This document shows, piece after piece, positions 26,217 to 35,276 of a DNA stretch of 64,000 nucleotides (its first letter is position 1; each line of letters opens with the position of its first letter). The notes beneath the pieces are model-generated. The model was not told where the DNA came from. It did no database searches and was given only the letters and a program-made list of their open reading frames with translations. The stretch comes from Halanaerobium saccharolyticum. Lineage in GTDB: Bacteria; Bacillota; Halanaerobiia; Halanaerobiales; Halanaerobiaceae. The position numbers and the translations under genes are program-made. The stretch lies in assembly GCF_003053565.1 (NCBI RefSeq), contig NZ_QAXS01000001.1:186001-250000 (forward strand), read 5' to 3'.

Positions 26217-27367
26217 CTAATTTTTTTGACCGTATTCGATTTTGTGCAGCAGATAAAAATAGCTGAAACCTGCAATTAAGGAGATTGCACTGCCCAGAGC
26301 ATACATTGCTGCCCCGCCAGTTCCATCATAAATCATACCTCCCAGCAGACTGCTGGCAACTGTGCTGATACTGATGATTGAGGCATAGAGATTCTGACCG
26401 GTAGAGCGAAATTTTTCTCCCACCAATTTCGAAATATAGCTGACTGCAGTAACATGGAAGAGAGCATAGGTTAAGCCGTGAAAGAGCTGAGTTAATAAAA
26501 GCAGTACCGGTGATGTCCAGATAGATATTAAAAACCAGCGGATTCCAAAAGCTACAGCAGAGAGCAGCAGGACTTTTTTCAATTTGAATTTTTTTAAGAA
26601 AATATCAGCCTTCTGAAAGATAACCAGTTCACTACCGGCAGCAATAAACATTCCGATGCCAAGTAAACTTTCTCCTCCCCCAATTGATTTAAAGTAAATT
26701 GGAAAATAAACAAAATTGGCAGTTAGAGGAGCCTGAATTAAAAAGGTAAAAACTAAAAAGTAGAGCAGATCTTTATTTTTAAAGAGCAGCTTAAAACTGC
26801 CCAGACTGGCAACCTTAATTGTCCGTTTACTTTTAGGTAATTTGTAGGCAAAAAATAGCGACAAAAAGAGCCCGCTGGCGGCAAGGATAAAAGTAGCTTC
26901 CGACTGAGTCTGTTCAATTATCCAGCCAAAAGGAATAATTCCTGCCATATAGCCAATCGAACCCCAGACTCTAAATTGACCGTACTGTTCCGCTTTTTCA
27001 TCCAGATGGTTAAGCAGCAGTGAATCGGAAAGTGGAACCACTGAACTGCTGAAAATCATAAAAAAGCTGTAGAGAATAAAGATTATAAAAAAACTTTTGG
27101 TTAATAAAAAACTGAGTGAAAAGGTCAGTGTGCCCAGAATAGTAAAGATAAGAATTTTTTTATTGGCTTCAAAATAATCAGACATCATGCCCCAGACAGG
27201 TAGAGCGGTAATCGCCAATGCTTTAGCCACAGCTGTCATTAAACCAATCTGAGAGGCGCTGATTCCGATTGATTCAAAATGAATATTGATATAGGTTGTC
27301 GCAGCAACGTAAATAAAATAAATAAAGTAGTATGATTTAAATAAAATTTTAATCCCCTCGTTTTCAT
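26217..27367 (-). CDS. MFS transporter (MFS_1-like), apparent N-terminal frameshift
   Basis: A polytopic secondary transporter with about eleven or twelve membrane helices; substrate unknown. GLMTAVAKALAITALPVWGMMSD is the A-loop region between helices 2 and 3, and LNHLDEKAEQYGQFRVWGSIGY is typical of the MFS_1-like/LacY-type group. The uninterrupted frame has its first ATG at 27239, which would remove helix 1. In the same frame, codons further upstream encode a fitting helix (ILFKSYYFIYFIYVAATTY) and FESIGISASQ, but no ATG, GTG or TTG precedes them. An ATG at 27367 with a suitable position is one base out of frame, next to an AAAA run. A missing A there, or a rare ATT start after GAGGGG, are the two explanations. 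I give the reconstructed extent. Confidence 0.75.
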
Positions 27368-27764
27368 TTTCTCTTTTTATTTGAAATTGGTCAGTTTAAT
27401 TCAATTTTGCATCTATATTAGTATAAGCATTTTAAGATATTAATGCAAGACTTTTATCGAATTAATTTAAGAGTTAAATTAATAAAGCCGAGTAAATTAT
27501 TGAAAAGAGCAGTGACTTAGATTAAGTTAGAGAAGTGGTCAGCAAAGAGCTGTAAAAAAATATTTAGAAAATTAAATATAATCATTATTATGAATTGACA
27601 AATAATTAAAAAATCTATATAATTATATTTGCAACGGAATCAATATTTGTAATTTTTTGTGTCGGATGGGATTTTACAAATAAACAATTATAAAATAGAT
27701 AATAAAGGGGGGATAAGGTAAAAAAATTTTGCCAAAACAACTATTAGGAGGAGTGAATTATTAA
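27368..27764. other. Divergent intergenic region between the two Ugp-like loci
   Basis: This gap of about 400 bases is AT-rich and holds a consensus promoter (27595-27623) for the forward binding-protein gene. An 8-bp inverted repeat, ATTTGTAA / TTACAAAT (27645-27652, 27674-27681), lies in the leader, and the AGGAGGAGTG ribosome site precedes ATG 27765. No gene is visible. No clear reverse promoter was identified for the MFS gene. Confidence 0.6.
27595..27623 (+). promoter_or_regulatory. Consensus sigma-A promoter for the forward Ugp-like operon
   Basis: TTGACA (27595-27600) and TATAAT (27618-27623) are both exact consensus hexamers with the ideal 17-bp spacing. A strong promoter fits a highly expressed binding protein. 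The leader to ATG 27765 is about 135 nt. Confidence 0.85.
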
Positions 27765-29102
27765 ATGAGAAAATTTAGTGTGTTAATGGTGGTTGTTCTT
27801 GCATTTATCCTGACTTTTTCTGCAGCAGCTCAGGAGCCTGTAACTATTGAGTTCTGGCACGCGATGGGTGGCTATAATGGTGAGATCGTAAACACTATTG
27901 TTGACAGATTTAATGAAAGTCATGACGATATTCAGGTTGAGGCTCAGAATACAGGTAGTTATAATGATACTTTAACCAAAACTCAGGCAGCAGTCCAGAG
28001 TGGATCGGCACCTCATATAGTTCAGATTTATGAGATTGGGACTCAGGTTATGCTTGATAGTGGTATTATTATCCCTGTAGAAGAATTGGGAAGAGAAGTT
28101 GCTCAGGATGATAGTTTTGATTGGGGTAAATTTTTAATTCCTGTTTCTAATTACTATAATGTCAATGGTCAGCTGAATTCTATGCCATTTAACTCTTCAA
28201 CACCTATTTTATACTATAATAAGGATGCTTTTGAAGAAGCAGGTCTGGATCCAAACCAGCCACCTCAGACTTTTGAGGAATTAAAAGAATATGCTCGCAA
28301 ACTTACAATCCGTAATGAAGACGGAGATGTTGAGCGTTATGGATTTACCTTAGGTATAGTCGGCTGGTTTGTTGAGCAGATGACAGCCAATCAGGATGCC
28401 TTACTTGTTAACAATAATAATGGACGCGGTGAAGGAAGAGCTACCGAGTCTTATCTGGATCAGGAGCCAGTTGTGAGATTTATTGAATTATGGCAGGAAA
28501 TGGTTGATGAAGGTATTATGTTAAATCCTGGCCGCGGCTGGGATGGAGCCAAGCAGGCCTTCCTGTCAGGTAGAGCTGCCATGATGATTGAATCAACTGC
28601 ACAGGTTACTAACTTTACTAATAACGCTGAAAATGATGGTTATGAGTTGGGAACAGCTTTCCTCCCTCGTCCTGAAGGCGTAGACCGTGGTGGAGTTATT
28701 ATCGGTGGAGCAAGCCTCTGGGCAGTCAGAGACCATCCTGAAGAAGAGCTGAAAGCAGCCTGGGAATTCTTAAGCTTCCTTTCCGAAATGGAGCAGCAGG
28801 TATACTGGTTTGAAAATACCGGTTATTTCCCAGTAACTAAAGCAGCTGTAGAGCATGAAATGAATGGACAGTTCTTTGCCCAAAATCCAAATCATCTAAC
28901 TGCTTTCCTTCAGTTATTACTAAGTAAGAGAGCTCCTTCAACTCAGGGTGCACTAATTGGTACCTTCCCTGAAGTTAGACAGATTGTAGAAGAAGCAGTA
29001 GAAAAGACTCTGCAGGGAGATATGACTCCTCAGGAAGCAATGGACGAAGCAGCTTCCAGAGTTGACAGATCATTAGAACAGTACAATTCACTTTTTGAAT
29101 AA
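27765..29102 (+). CDS. Extracellular solute-binding protein, UgpB-like
   Basis: The binding component of a glycerol-3-phosphate-type ABC importer, 445 residues with a signal peptide ending at AAAQ (about residue 22). TIEFWHAMGGYNGEIVNTIV, PHIVQIYEIGTQVMLDSG, PFNSSTPILYYNKDAFEEAG and GGASLWAVRDHP are shared with UgpB proteins and with the reverse-strand paralogue. The order binder, UgpA-like, UgpE-like, then glycerophosphodiesterase matches ugpBAEQ except for the missing ATPase, supporting glycerophosphodiesters or glycerol 3-phosphate as substrate (inference). A hairpin with a T-run follows the stop and should reduce read-through to the permease genes. Confidence 0.9.
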   Translation: MRKFSVLMVVVLAFILTFSAAAQEPVTIEFWHAMGGYNGEIVNTIVDRFNESHDDIQVEAQNTGSYNDTLTKTQAAVQSGSAPHIVQIYEIGTQVMLDSGIIIPVEELGREVAQDDSFDWGKFLIPVSNYYNVNGQLNSMPFNSSTPILYYNKDAFEEAGLDPNQPPQTFEELKEYARKLTIRNEDGDVERYGFTLGIVGWFVEQMTANQDALLVNNNNGRGEGRATESYLDQEPVVRFIELWQEMVDEGIMLNPGRGWDGAKQAFLSGRAAMMIESTAQVTNFTNNAENDGYELGTAFLPRPEGVDRGGVIIGGASLWAVRDHPEEELKAAWEFLSFLSEMEQQVYWFENTGYFPVTKAAVEHEMNGQFFAQNPNHLTAFLQLLLSKRAPSTQGALIGTFPEVRQIVEEAVEKTLQGDMTPQEAMDEAASRVDRSLEQYNSLFE

Positions 29103-29140
29103 GGCGCTTTTAGCAATTTAACAGCGCAAAAGTGACTACT

Positions 29141-29175
29141 TCCCCCTTCCTCATTTACTGGGGAGGGGGATTTTT
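29141..29175 (+). terminator. Partial terminator between binding protein and permease genes
   Basis: TCCCCCT (29141-29147) pairs with AGGGGGA (29164-29170), and five Ts follow. Its place after the binding-protein gene and before two permease genes suggests attenuation rather than operon end. Confidence 0.7.
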
Positions 29176-29231
29176 CCATTGTCAATCATAAATATTCAAC
29201 CTATTATATATTCCAGGGGAGGTAGAAAGAA

Positions 29232-30119
29232 TTGAAAGAACAGGATTATGACTCACATTTTTCAGTACCATATTTGCTAATTTTACCCTCAATGATTATT
29301 TTAACACTCTTTTTATACTGGCCGACAATTCAATCTGTAATTTTGAGTTTATACCGCACAGCTCCATTTGGCTCAAGGAGAATCTACTCGGGCTTTGATA
29401 ATTATATAAATTTATTTACAGATCCAGTCTACAGAGCAAGTTTAGTCAGATCAGCTGTTTTTGTTTTGATCACAATTTTTGGTGGGCTGGCAGTTTCCCT
29501 AGTTTTATCTGTCTTAGTAAATCAGAAGCTGAAGGGGATTAAAATTTATCGGACTATATTTTTTATACCTTATGCTATTTCTCCGACAGTCGCCGGTTCT
29601 CTCTGGGTTTTTCTTTTAAATCCGGTTGCAGGCCATATCAATTATTTTTTAGATTTACTGTTTAATGTTCAGGTACCCTGGCTGACCAACGGTTTTTTTG
29701 CTTTTATAGCGATTATCATTGCAACCATCTGGAAAAATATGGGCTTTAATATCATCTTTTTTCTGGCCGGTCTGCAGTCGATTCCGGACAGTGTTTATGA
29801 GTCAGCAAGGATTGATGGTGCCAATGCATTTCAAATTTTTAGAAAGATTACAGTTCCTTTGCTTTCTCCAACCACCTTTTATTTAATTATAATGAACATA
29901 ATTTTTACCATTTTCCAGTCTTTTGGAATAGTAGATATTATGACTCAGGGTGGCCCGGCAGATGCTACCAATATCGTGATTTATAAGCTGTATCGGGATA
30001 TGTTTGTTAACTTCCGCCCGGGACTGGCAGCCGCTCAATCAGTTATTTTACTTATTTTAGTTTTAATTGTGACCTTTTTCCACTTTAAATATGGAAGTAG
30101 AGGAGTTCATTATCAGTAA
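29232..30119 (+). CDS. ABC transporter permease, UgpA-like
   Basis: The first permease of the forward Ugp-like importer, 295 residues with about six helices. The segment SVPYLLILPSMIILTLFLYW is the first helix, and the EAA loop is SVYESARIDGANAFQIFRKITVPLLS. QGGPADATNIVIYKLYRDMF near the C-terminus is typical of UgpA/MalF-type permeases. The TTG start follows GGGGAGGTAG. It is paired with the permease 63 bases downstream. Similarity to the reverse-strand permease 25201-26088 is evident by eye along the whole length (for example the shared SLYRTAPFGSRR / SFFRSTPFGNRQ segment). Confidence 0.92.
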   Translation: MKEQDYDSHFSVPYLLILPSMIILTLFLYWPTIQSVILSLYRTAPFGSRRIYSGFDNYINLFTDPVYRASLVRSAVFVLITIFGGLAVSLVLSVLVNQKLKGIKIYRTIFFIPYAISPTVAGSLWVFLLNPVAGHINYFLDLLFNVQVPWLTNGFFAFIAIIIATIWKNMGFNIIFFLAGLQSIPDSVYESARIDGANAFQIFRKITVPLLSPTTFYLIIMNIIFTIFQSFGIVDIMTQGGPADATNIVIYKLYRDMFVNFRPGLAAAQSVILLILVLIVTFFHFKYGSRGVHYQ

Positions 30120-30182
30120 AATATTTTTTGAGTCATTGACAGACTCTAAATTGGAGAAATAATATAAAGGAGTGGCTTTAAG

Positions 30183-31019
30183 ATGCGCAAATCAAGGAAA
30201 GATTTAATAAATAAAATTTTTACGCACCTACTTTTAATGGCAATTAGTTTTGTGGTTTTGATGCCGATTTTACTGGCGATCAGTGTTAGTTTTCAGCCCA
30301 GAAATCAGATATTTTCCTATCCACCTTCGCTGATTCCCAATAGATTTTACTTTGGCAACTATATCAATGCCTGGAATCTGGTCAACATGGACAGGCTGCT
30401 TTTAAACAGCCTGCTGGCTTCCGGGATTGTGATGATTGGGAAGCTGGCCCTGGGTGTTTTAAGTGGTTATGCTTTTTCGCATTTTGAATTCAAATACAAA
30501 AAAACACTATTTTTTGCAATCTTATTTACCCTGATGCTGCCGATGCAGGTGCGGGTGGTGCCTTTATTTGAATTTGTCAGCAATCTCGGCCTGGCCAATA
30601 CTTATTCAGGACTGGTTTTACCGTTTTTGGCCAGTGCTACAACAACCTTTTTGATGAGGCAGCATTTTCTTACAATTCCTAAATCCTTAATGGAATCTGC
30701 TCAGCTTGACGGCTGTGGACCCTTTAGATTTTTGTTTCAGATTTTAATACCGCTTTCTGGCCCAACTCTGGCCGGACTGGCAACTGTTAACTTTTTAGTG
30801 ATGTGGAATGCCTACCTCTGGCCGCTGATTATTTTAAACTCTGATGAAATGAAAGTTGCTCAGCAGGGAGTTAAAATGTTATTTACCAGTGCCTCCGAGC
30901 GGGACTGGGGTTTGATTATGGCCGGGACAATAATGGTTGTAATTCCAACTCTGGTTGTTTTCCTGCTGGCCCAGAAATTCTTTGTTAAGGGGATTGCAAC
31001 TCAGGGGCTTAAAGAATAG
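30183..31019 (+). CDS. ABC transporter permease, UgpE-like
   Basis: The second permease of the forward importer, 278 residues. The N-terminal helix is followed by the periplasmic FQPRNQIFSYPPSLIPN segment, typical of UgpE/MalG. The EAA loop is SLMESAQLDGCGPFRFLFQILIPLSG. It ends with the usual GIATQGLKE tail. AAGGAGTGG precedes the ATG. It closes the transporter part of the operon; the phosphodiesterase gene follows after a 134-base gap and may have its own promoter. Confidence 0.92.
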   Translation: MRKSRKDLINKIFTHLLLMAISFVVLMPILLAISVSFQPRNQIFSYPPSLIPNRFYFGNYINAWNLVNMDRLLLNSLLASGIVMIGKLALGVLSGYAFSHFEFKYKKTLFFAILFTLMLPMQVRVVPLFEFVSNLGLANTYSGLVLPFLASATTTFLMRQHFLTIPKSLMESAQLDGCGPFRFLFQILIPLSGPTLAGLATVNFLVMWNAYLWPLIILNSDEMKVAQQGVKMLFTSASERDWGLIMAGTIMVVIPTLVVFLLAQKFFVKGIATQGLKE

Positions 31020-31153
31020 AGCCAAGGCCAAAAAAGAGCAACTAAAAAGCTTAATTTAATCAGCAGCTCTTTAAATCTAAAATTTGCAGCCCTTTCCAAA
31101 AAGTTATATTATAGTAATAGAATTTACTAAGCTAGATAGAGGAAGTGATAGTG

Positions 31154-31891
31154 ATGAAGACAAAAATTATTGGTCACCGGGGAGGAGCAGCCGGATATCC
31201 AGAAAATACTCTGGCCTCTTTTAAGAAGGCTGTTGAACTTGGTGCTGACGGAGTGGAATTTGATGTACAGCTGACAGCAGATGGAGAAGTTGTAGTTATT
31301 CACGATGAACTGATCGATAGAACAATGAACGGCAGCGGTCTGGTCAAAGATCACAAACTTTCGGAGCTGAGGCAGCTGAATGCAGGTGAGTATTTAAGCT
31401 CAGAATTTAAAGAAGAGAAAATTCCAACTCTGGCTGAGGTGCTGGAAGTTGTTAAAGATTTAGAGGTAATTAATATCGAGCTGAAAAATTATCTGCCCTA
31501 TCCTGAGCTGGAAGAGAAGGTTTTAAAGCTGGTTGACCGGTTTGAGCTGAGAGAAAAAGTAATAATTTCTTCTTTTAATCACTACAGCCTGCAGAAAATA
31601 AAAAAGCTGCAGCCGGAAATTAAAACTGGCTGTCTTTTAATGTCCAAAATGATCAATGCTGCTGACTATGCTTTCAAAAGAGGCTTTGACGCCTTACACC
31701 TTCATTTTTTAACTGCTGACCCTGGGGTAGTAGATAAAGCTCATTTTATGGGGATGCAGCTAAATGTTTATACTGTCAACTTTCCGGATGCAGTCAGCGA
31801 GCTGCTGGCAAAAGAAGTTGATATGATTATGACCGACGAGCTTGAGATGGCTCTTGAAATTAGAGATAATTTTTCCAAAGATCAAATATAA
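31154..31891 (+). CDS. ugpQ: Glycerophosphodiester phosphodiesterase (UgpQ-like)
   Basis: A cytoplasmic GDPD enzyme of 245 residues with no signal peptide. It hydrolyses glycerophosphodiesters to glycerol 3-phosphate and an alcohol. IIGHRGGAAGYPENTLASF contains the catalytic HRG and the metal ligand in PENT. GADGVEFDVQLTADGEVVVIHDE gives the ExD and HD ligands and the catalytic His. NIELKN supplies another metal ligand. The frame is open from GTG 31145 and GTG 31151; ATG 31154, 8 nt after GAGGAAG, is chosen. The small, unexported form beside a Ugp-like importer suggests that intact glycerophosphodiesters are imported and cleaved inside, as in E. coli ugpBAECQ. Confidence 0.92.
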   Translation: MKTKIIGHRGGAAGYPENTLASFKKAVELGADGVEFDVQLTADGEVVVIHDELIDRTMNGSGLVKDHKLSELRQLNAGEYLSSEFKEEKIPTLAEVLEVVKDLEVINIELKNYLPYPELEEKVLKLVDRFELREKVIISSFNHYSLQKIKKLQPEIKTGCLLMSKMINAADYAFKRGFDALHLHFLTADPGVVDKAHFMGMQLNVYTVNFPDAVSELLAKEVDMIMTDELEMALEIRDNFSKDQI

Positions 31892-32089
31892 TTAAAATTA
31901 AGAGGCTATTTTTATTAATTCCAGTTATTAATATTTCAAAGTATTATAATCTAATTATTTTAATCTAAACTTAATTTCTATAGTTTGAATCAGCCGCAGT
32001 TTTTTATTATAATTAAAGTAGAAAGAAGATAAACTTTAATAGATTAAGGTTCCGTTTAGAGGCGAAAATCTAAGAGAGGTGAGCAAGTT

Positions 32090-32872
32090 ATGTTAAGAAA
32101 GCTCAAAAATCTCAAAGGATTTACAGTTCACGGACGCAGTGAAGATCTGGGAAAAGCTAAAGACTTTTACTTTGATCAACATTATTTTGTAATGAGATAT
32201 CTTGTTATTGAAACAGGCAGCTGGCTTCAGCACGAGAAAACTTTAATTTCTACTGAGTCATTTGAGGAAATCAATTATCAAAATCAGGAAATCATAGTTG
32301 ACCTGACAGCCGAAGATTTAGAGGCAGGACCAAGCATCGAAAAGAATAAGCCGGTTTCTAAAGTGATGGAAGAAAAAGTTGTTAAACACTATGACTGGCC
32401 AATTTACTGGGCTAGCCCTCATCCTGCTGATGGTCCTGCAATTCAGGCCGGAAGTATAATCAGAGAGAAGTTGTTCGATTTTGAGAAATTAACTGATGAG
32501 GAAAAACAGGCGGAAGAAGATGAAGTAGAATCTAATCTGCGGAGTTTTAACGAGATTCGCGGCTATCACATTCAGGCTGAAGATAAAGAATTTGGCCACT
32601 TAGAAGACCTTTTTGTTGATGAAGAAAACTGGGCGATTCGTTATCTGCTGATTGATACCAGAAATATTCTGCCGGGTAAAGATGTGCTGATAGCTCCGGA
32701 GTGGCTGCAGAATATCAGCTGGAATAAAGAAAAACTATATGTCAGCAAAACTAAAGAAGAAATCAAAAATGCCCCGGAATATAAGGAAGAAAAATCAGAT
32801 CGGCTTGTCCACCGGGACTACGAAGAAAAACTATATGATCACTACAATGAAATTAAATACTGGCAGCGATAA
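32090..32872 (+). CDS. Protein with two PRC-barrel-like domains
   Basis: A 260-residue soluble protein with two PRC-barrel repeats. The first covers about residues 1-80 (LRKLKNLKGFTVHGRSEDLG ... FDQHYFVMRYLVIETGSWL), the second about 145-235 (LRSFNEIRGYHIQAEDKEFG ... DEENWAIRYLLIDTRNILPG). The domain is found in RimM, photosynthetic reaction centre H subunits and stress proteins, and the role of this two-domain form is unknown. It has a GAGAGGTGAG ribosome site, stands alone between ugpQ and uvrB, and is closed by a strong terminator that begins right after its stop. Confidence 0.85.
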   Translation: MLRKLKNLKGFTVHGRSEDLGKAKDFYFDQHYFVMRYLVIETGSWLQHEKTLISTESFEEINYQNQEIIVDLTAEDLEAGPSIEKNKPVSKVMEEKVVKHYDWPIYWASPHPADGPAIQAGSIIREKLFDFEKLTDEEKQAEEDEVESNLRSFNEIRGYHIQAEDKEFGHLEDLFVDEENWAIRYLLIDTRNILPGKDVLIAPEWLQNISWNKEKLYVSKTKEEIKNAPEYKEEKSDRLVHRDYEEKLYDHYNEIKYWQR

Positions 32873-32899
32873 AAAGAGCCCTTAAATGGGCTTTTTTTT
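32873..32899 (+). terminator. Terminator after the PRC-barrel gene
   Basis: AAAGAGCCC pairs with GGGCTTTTT around a 6-nt loop, and a run of eight Ts ends the structure. Confidence 0.85.
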
Positions 32900-32908
32900 A
32901 TTGCAATA

Positions 32909-32943
32909 TTTTTGGACCTGGTTAAAAATATTTTATTCACAAA
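32909..32943 (+). repeat. Oriented palindromic repeat, half copy (forward)
   Basis: Only the right arm (TTTTTGGACCTGGTTA) of the palindrome is present. The box TTCACAAA (32936-32943) lies 13 nt after the core GGT, exactly as in the full copies. The left arm seems to have been lost or replaced by the PRC-barrel terminator. Confidence 0.75.
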
Positions 32944-33164
32944 GTTTCCGAAAATAAGACTTTAAATCAGTAATGATTATTGCTATAATAGAAGAACAGG
33001 ACTAAACATACATTCACTTATTTTAATATTTGTCATTAATTTTACTGAAAATTTAAATTTAAAGGTGTATAATAATAAATTGAAGCTATTGATTGAAAGA
33101 AATTTTTTCACTGATAAAGTAGACGGTTCTGCAGAATGTAGATTATAGTATTGGGGGGATTTTT

Positions 33165-35192
33165 GTGAAAGAAGGACAGTTTAAATTAAAGGCCCCTTTT
33201 GAGCCCAAAGGTGATCAGCCTGAGGCAATAGAAAAACTGGCTGAAGGAATAAGAAAGGGCTACCGCCACCAGACTCTGCTTGGTGCAACGGGTACCGGGA
33301 AAACATTTACCATGGCTAAACTGGTGGAAGAGGTAAATAAGCCAACTCTGGTTATTGCCCATAATAAAACCCTGGCAGCTCAGCTGACCAGTGAGTTTAA
33401 GGAGTTTTTTCCTGACAATGCAGTTGAATATTTTGTAAGTTATTATGATTATTATCAGCCTGAAGCCTATGTGCCCCAGACTGATACCTATATAGAAAAA
33501 GATGCTTCTGTTAATGACGAAATTGAAAAGCTCAGACTTTCAGCTACAACTTCACTTTTTGAGCGGCGTGATGTGCTGATTGTGGCCAGTGTTTCCTGTA
33601 TCTATGGTCTTGGTTCTCCGGATGATTATTTAAACCTCTCGCTTGATTTAAAAGTAGGAAAGATTATGGACCGCAAGGAGATCACCAGAAGCCTGACCTT
33701 TATGCAGTACAGCCGCAATGATATGGATACTTCCCGCGGTCACTTTCGGGTTAAAGGAGATGTTATTGATATTTTCCCGGCTTACCGTGATATAGCAATC
33801 CGGGTTGAGCTTTTTGGGGATGAGATTGACCGCATAACCAGGATTAATACAGTGACCGGTGAGGTTGAAGCTGAGATAAATGAAATGACAATTTATCCGG
33901 CCAGCCACTTTGTTACGCCAGAAGATAAGGTTAAAAGAGCAATCAAGACAATTTCAGCTGAGCTTGAGGAGCGTTTAAAGGAGCTGCGGGCAGAAAACCG
34001 GCTGGTTGAGGCCCAGCGCCTGGAACAGCGGACCCGCTATGACTTAGAAATGCTGGAGCAGATGGGTTTTTGTTCCGGAATTGAGAACTATGCCCGGCAC
34101 CTGGCAGGACGCGAACAGGGCTCCAGACCAATGGCTCTTTTGGATTACTTTCCTGATGATTTTATGGTGATTATTGATGAATCACACATGACAGTGCCTC
34201 AGATTGGAGGAATGTTTGCCGGTGACCGCTCCCGGAAGGAAAAACTGGTGGAATATGGATTCCGCCTACCTTCAGCCCTGGACAACAGACCGCTGAATTT
34301 TGAAGAGTTTGAAGAAGTTGTACCTCAGGCGGTTTATGTTTCAGCTACTCCGGGACCCTATGAGGAAAAAAACAGTCAGCAGATAGTCGAGCAGATTATT
34401 CGTCCGACGGGGCTGGTTGATCCGGAAATTGATGTTCGGCCAACAAAAAGCCAGATTGATGACCTGCTGGAAGAGATCCGTCAGGTTGTTGGAGATGGCG
34501 AGAGAGTTCTGGTCACAACTCTGACTAAAAAGATGTCCGAGGACCTGACTGAATATCTGGCAGAAGCTGGAATTAGAGTCCGCTATCTGCATTCTGATAT
34601 TGACACGATTGAGCGCTCAGAGATTATCCGCGATCTCCGCCTGGGAGAGTTTGACGTCCTGGTAGGAATTAACCTTCTGCGGGAGGGACTTGACCTGCCT
34701 GAAGTTTCCCGGGTGGCGATTTTAGATGCCGATAAAGAAGGATTTCTGCGTTCAGAACGTGCCCTGGTTCAGACTATCGGTCGGGCCGCCCGTAATGTTG
34801 GTGGTAAGGTAATTATGTATGCTGACAAGATAACTGATTCGATGCGGAATGCGATCAATGAAACTGAAAGAAGGCGTGAAATCCAGATTCAGCATAATAA
34901 GGATAATGATATTACTCCGGAGACAATTATCAAACCTGTTCGCGAAGTAGTGCGGCCGGTGGATATGGTAGTTTCTGAGGATAAGAGCCGCTATTATGAT
35001 AAGAGTCAGAATAATGGGGATCCGGATGACAACAGCCAGAATTATGATCAGATGAGCCGCAAAGAAATTCAACATTTAATTATAGATTTAGAGGATGAAA
35101 TGGAAGAGGCAGCAGATAACCTGGAATTTGAAATAGCTGCCCAGATCAGAGACGAAATTGAAGAGTTGGAAGCAAAATTGGAAAAGAAATAG
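33165..35192 (+). CDS. uvrB: Excinuclease ABC subunit B
   Basis: The damage-verification helicase of nucleotide excision repair, 675 residues. Walker A is [15 protein letters not shown]. The beta-hairpin that clamps DNA follows in [23 protein letters not shown] is the DEAH-like motif, [15 protein letters not shown] and QTIGRAARN are helicase motifs V and VI, and the C-terminal UVR domain for UvrC contact is [18 protein letters not shown]. The GTG start follows GGGGGGA. uvrA follows after 84 bases containing one palindromic repeat. uvrC lies 9 kb away with three other genes between. Confidence 0.98.
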   Translation: MKEGQFKLKAPFEPKGDQPEAIEKLAEGIRKGYRHQTLLGATGTGKTFTMAKLVEEVNKPTLVIAHNKTLAAQLTSEFKEFFPDNAVEYFVSYYDYYQPEAYVPQTDTYIEKDASVNDEIEKLRLSATTSLFERRDVLIVASVSCIYGLGSPDDYLNLSLDLKVGKIMDRKEITRSLTFMQYSRNDMDTSRGHFRVKGDVIDIFPAYRDIAIRVELFGDEIDRITRINTVTGEVEAEINEMTIYPASHFVTPEDKVKRAIKTISAELEERLKELRAENRLVEAQRLEQRTRYDLEMLEQMGFCSGIENYARHLAGREQGSRPMALLDYFPDDFMVIIDESHMTVPQIGGMFAGDRSRKEKLVEYGFRLPSALDNRPLNFEEFEEVVPQAVYVSATPGPYEEKNSQQIVEQIIRPTGLVDPEIDVRPTKSQIDDLLEEIRQVVGDGERVLVTTLTKKMSEDLTEYLAEAGIRVRYLHSDIDTIERSEIIRDLRLGEFDVLVGINLLREGLDLPEVSRVAILDADKEGFLRSERALVQTIGRAARNVGGKVIMYADKITDSMRNAINETERRREIQIQHNKDNDITPETIIKPVREVVRPVDMVVSEDKSRYYDKSQNNGDPDDNSQNYDQMSRKEIQHLIIDLEDEMEEAADNLEFEIAAQIRDEIEELEAKLEKK

Positions 35193-35194
35193 GT

Positions 35195-35247
35195 TTTGTG
35201 AAAAGTATAATTATAACCAGGTCCAAAACATGCGTTTTGAACCTGGT
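35195..35247 (-). repeat. Oriented palindromic repeat, copy 2 (reverse), uvrB-uvrA
   Basis: The palindrome ACCAGGTCCAAAAC / GTTTTGAACCTGGT (35216-35247) has one mismatch and a 4-nt loop. The box TTTGTGAA (35195-35202), reverse complement of TTCACAAA, lies 13 nt to its left, so this copy points the other way from copies 1 and 3. It begins three bases after the uvrB stop. Confidence 0.85.
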
Positions 35248-35276
35248 ACGAATATATAAAAGAGGTGTAATTATAA

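Noticed and set aside
32944-33164. A LexA/SOS box upstream of uvrB
   Set aside because: No convincing CGAAC-N4-GTTCG match was found by eye; only partial similarities such as ACATACATTC exist.
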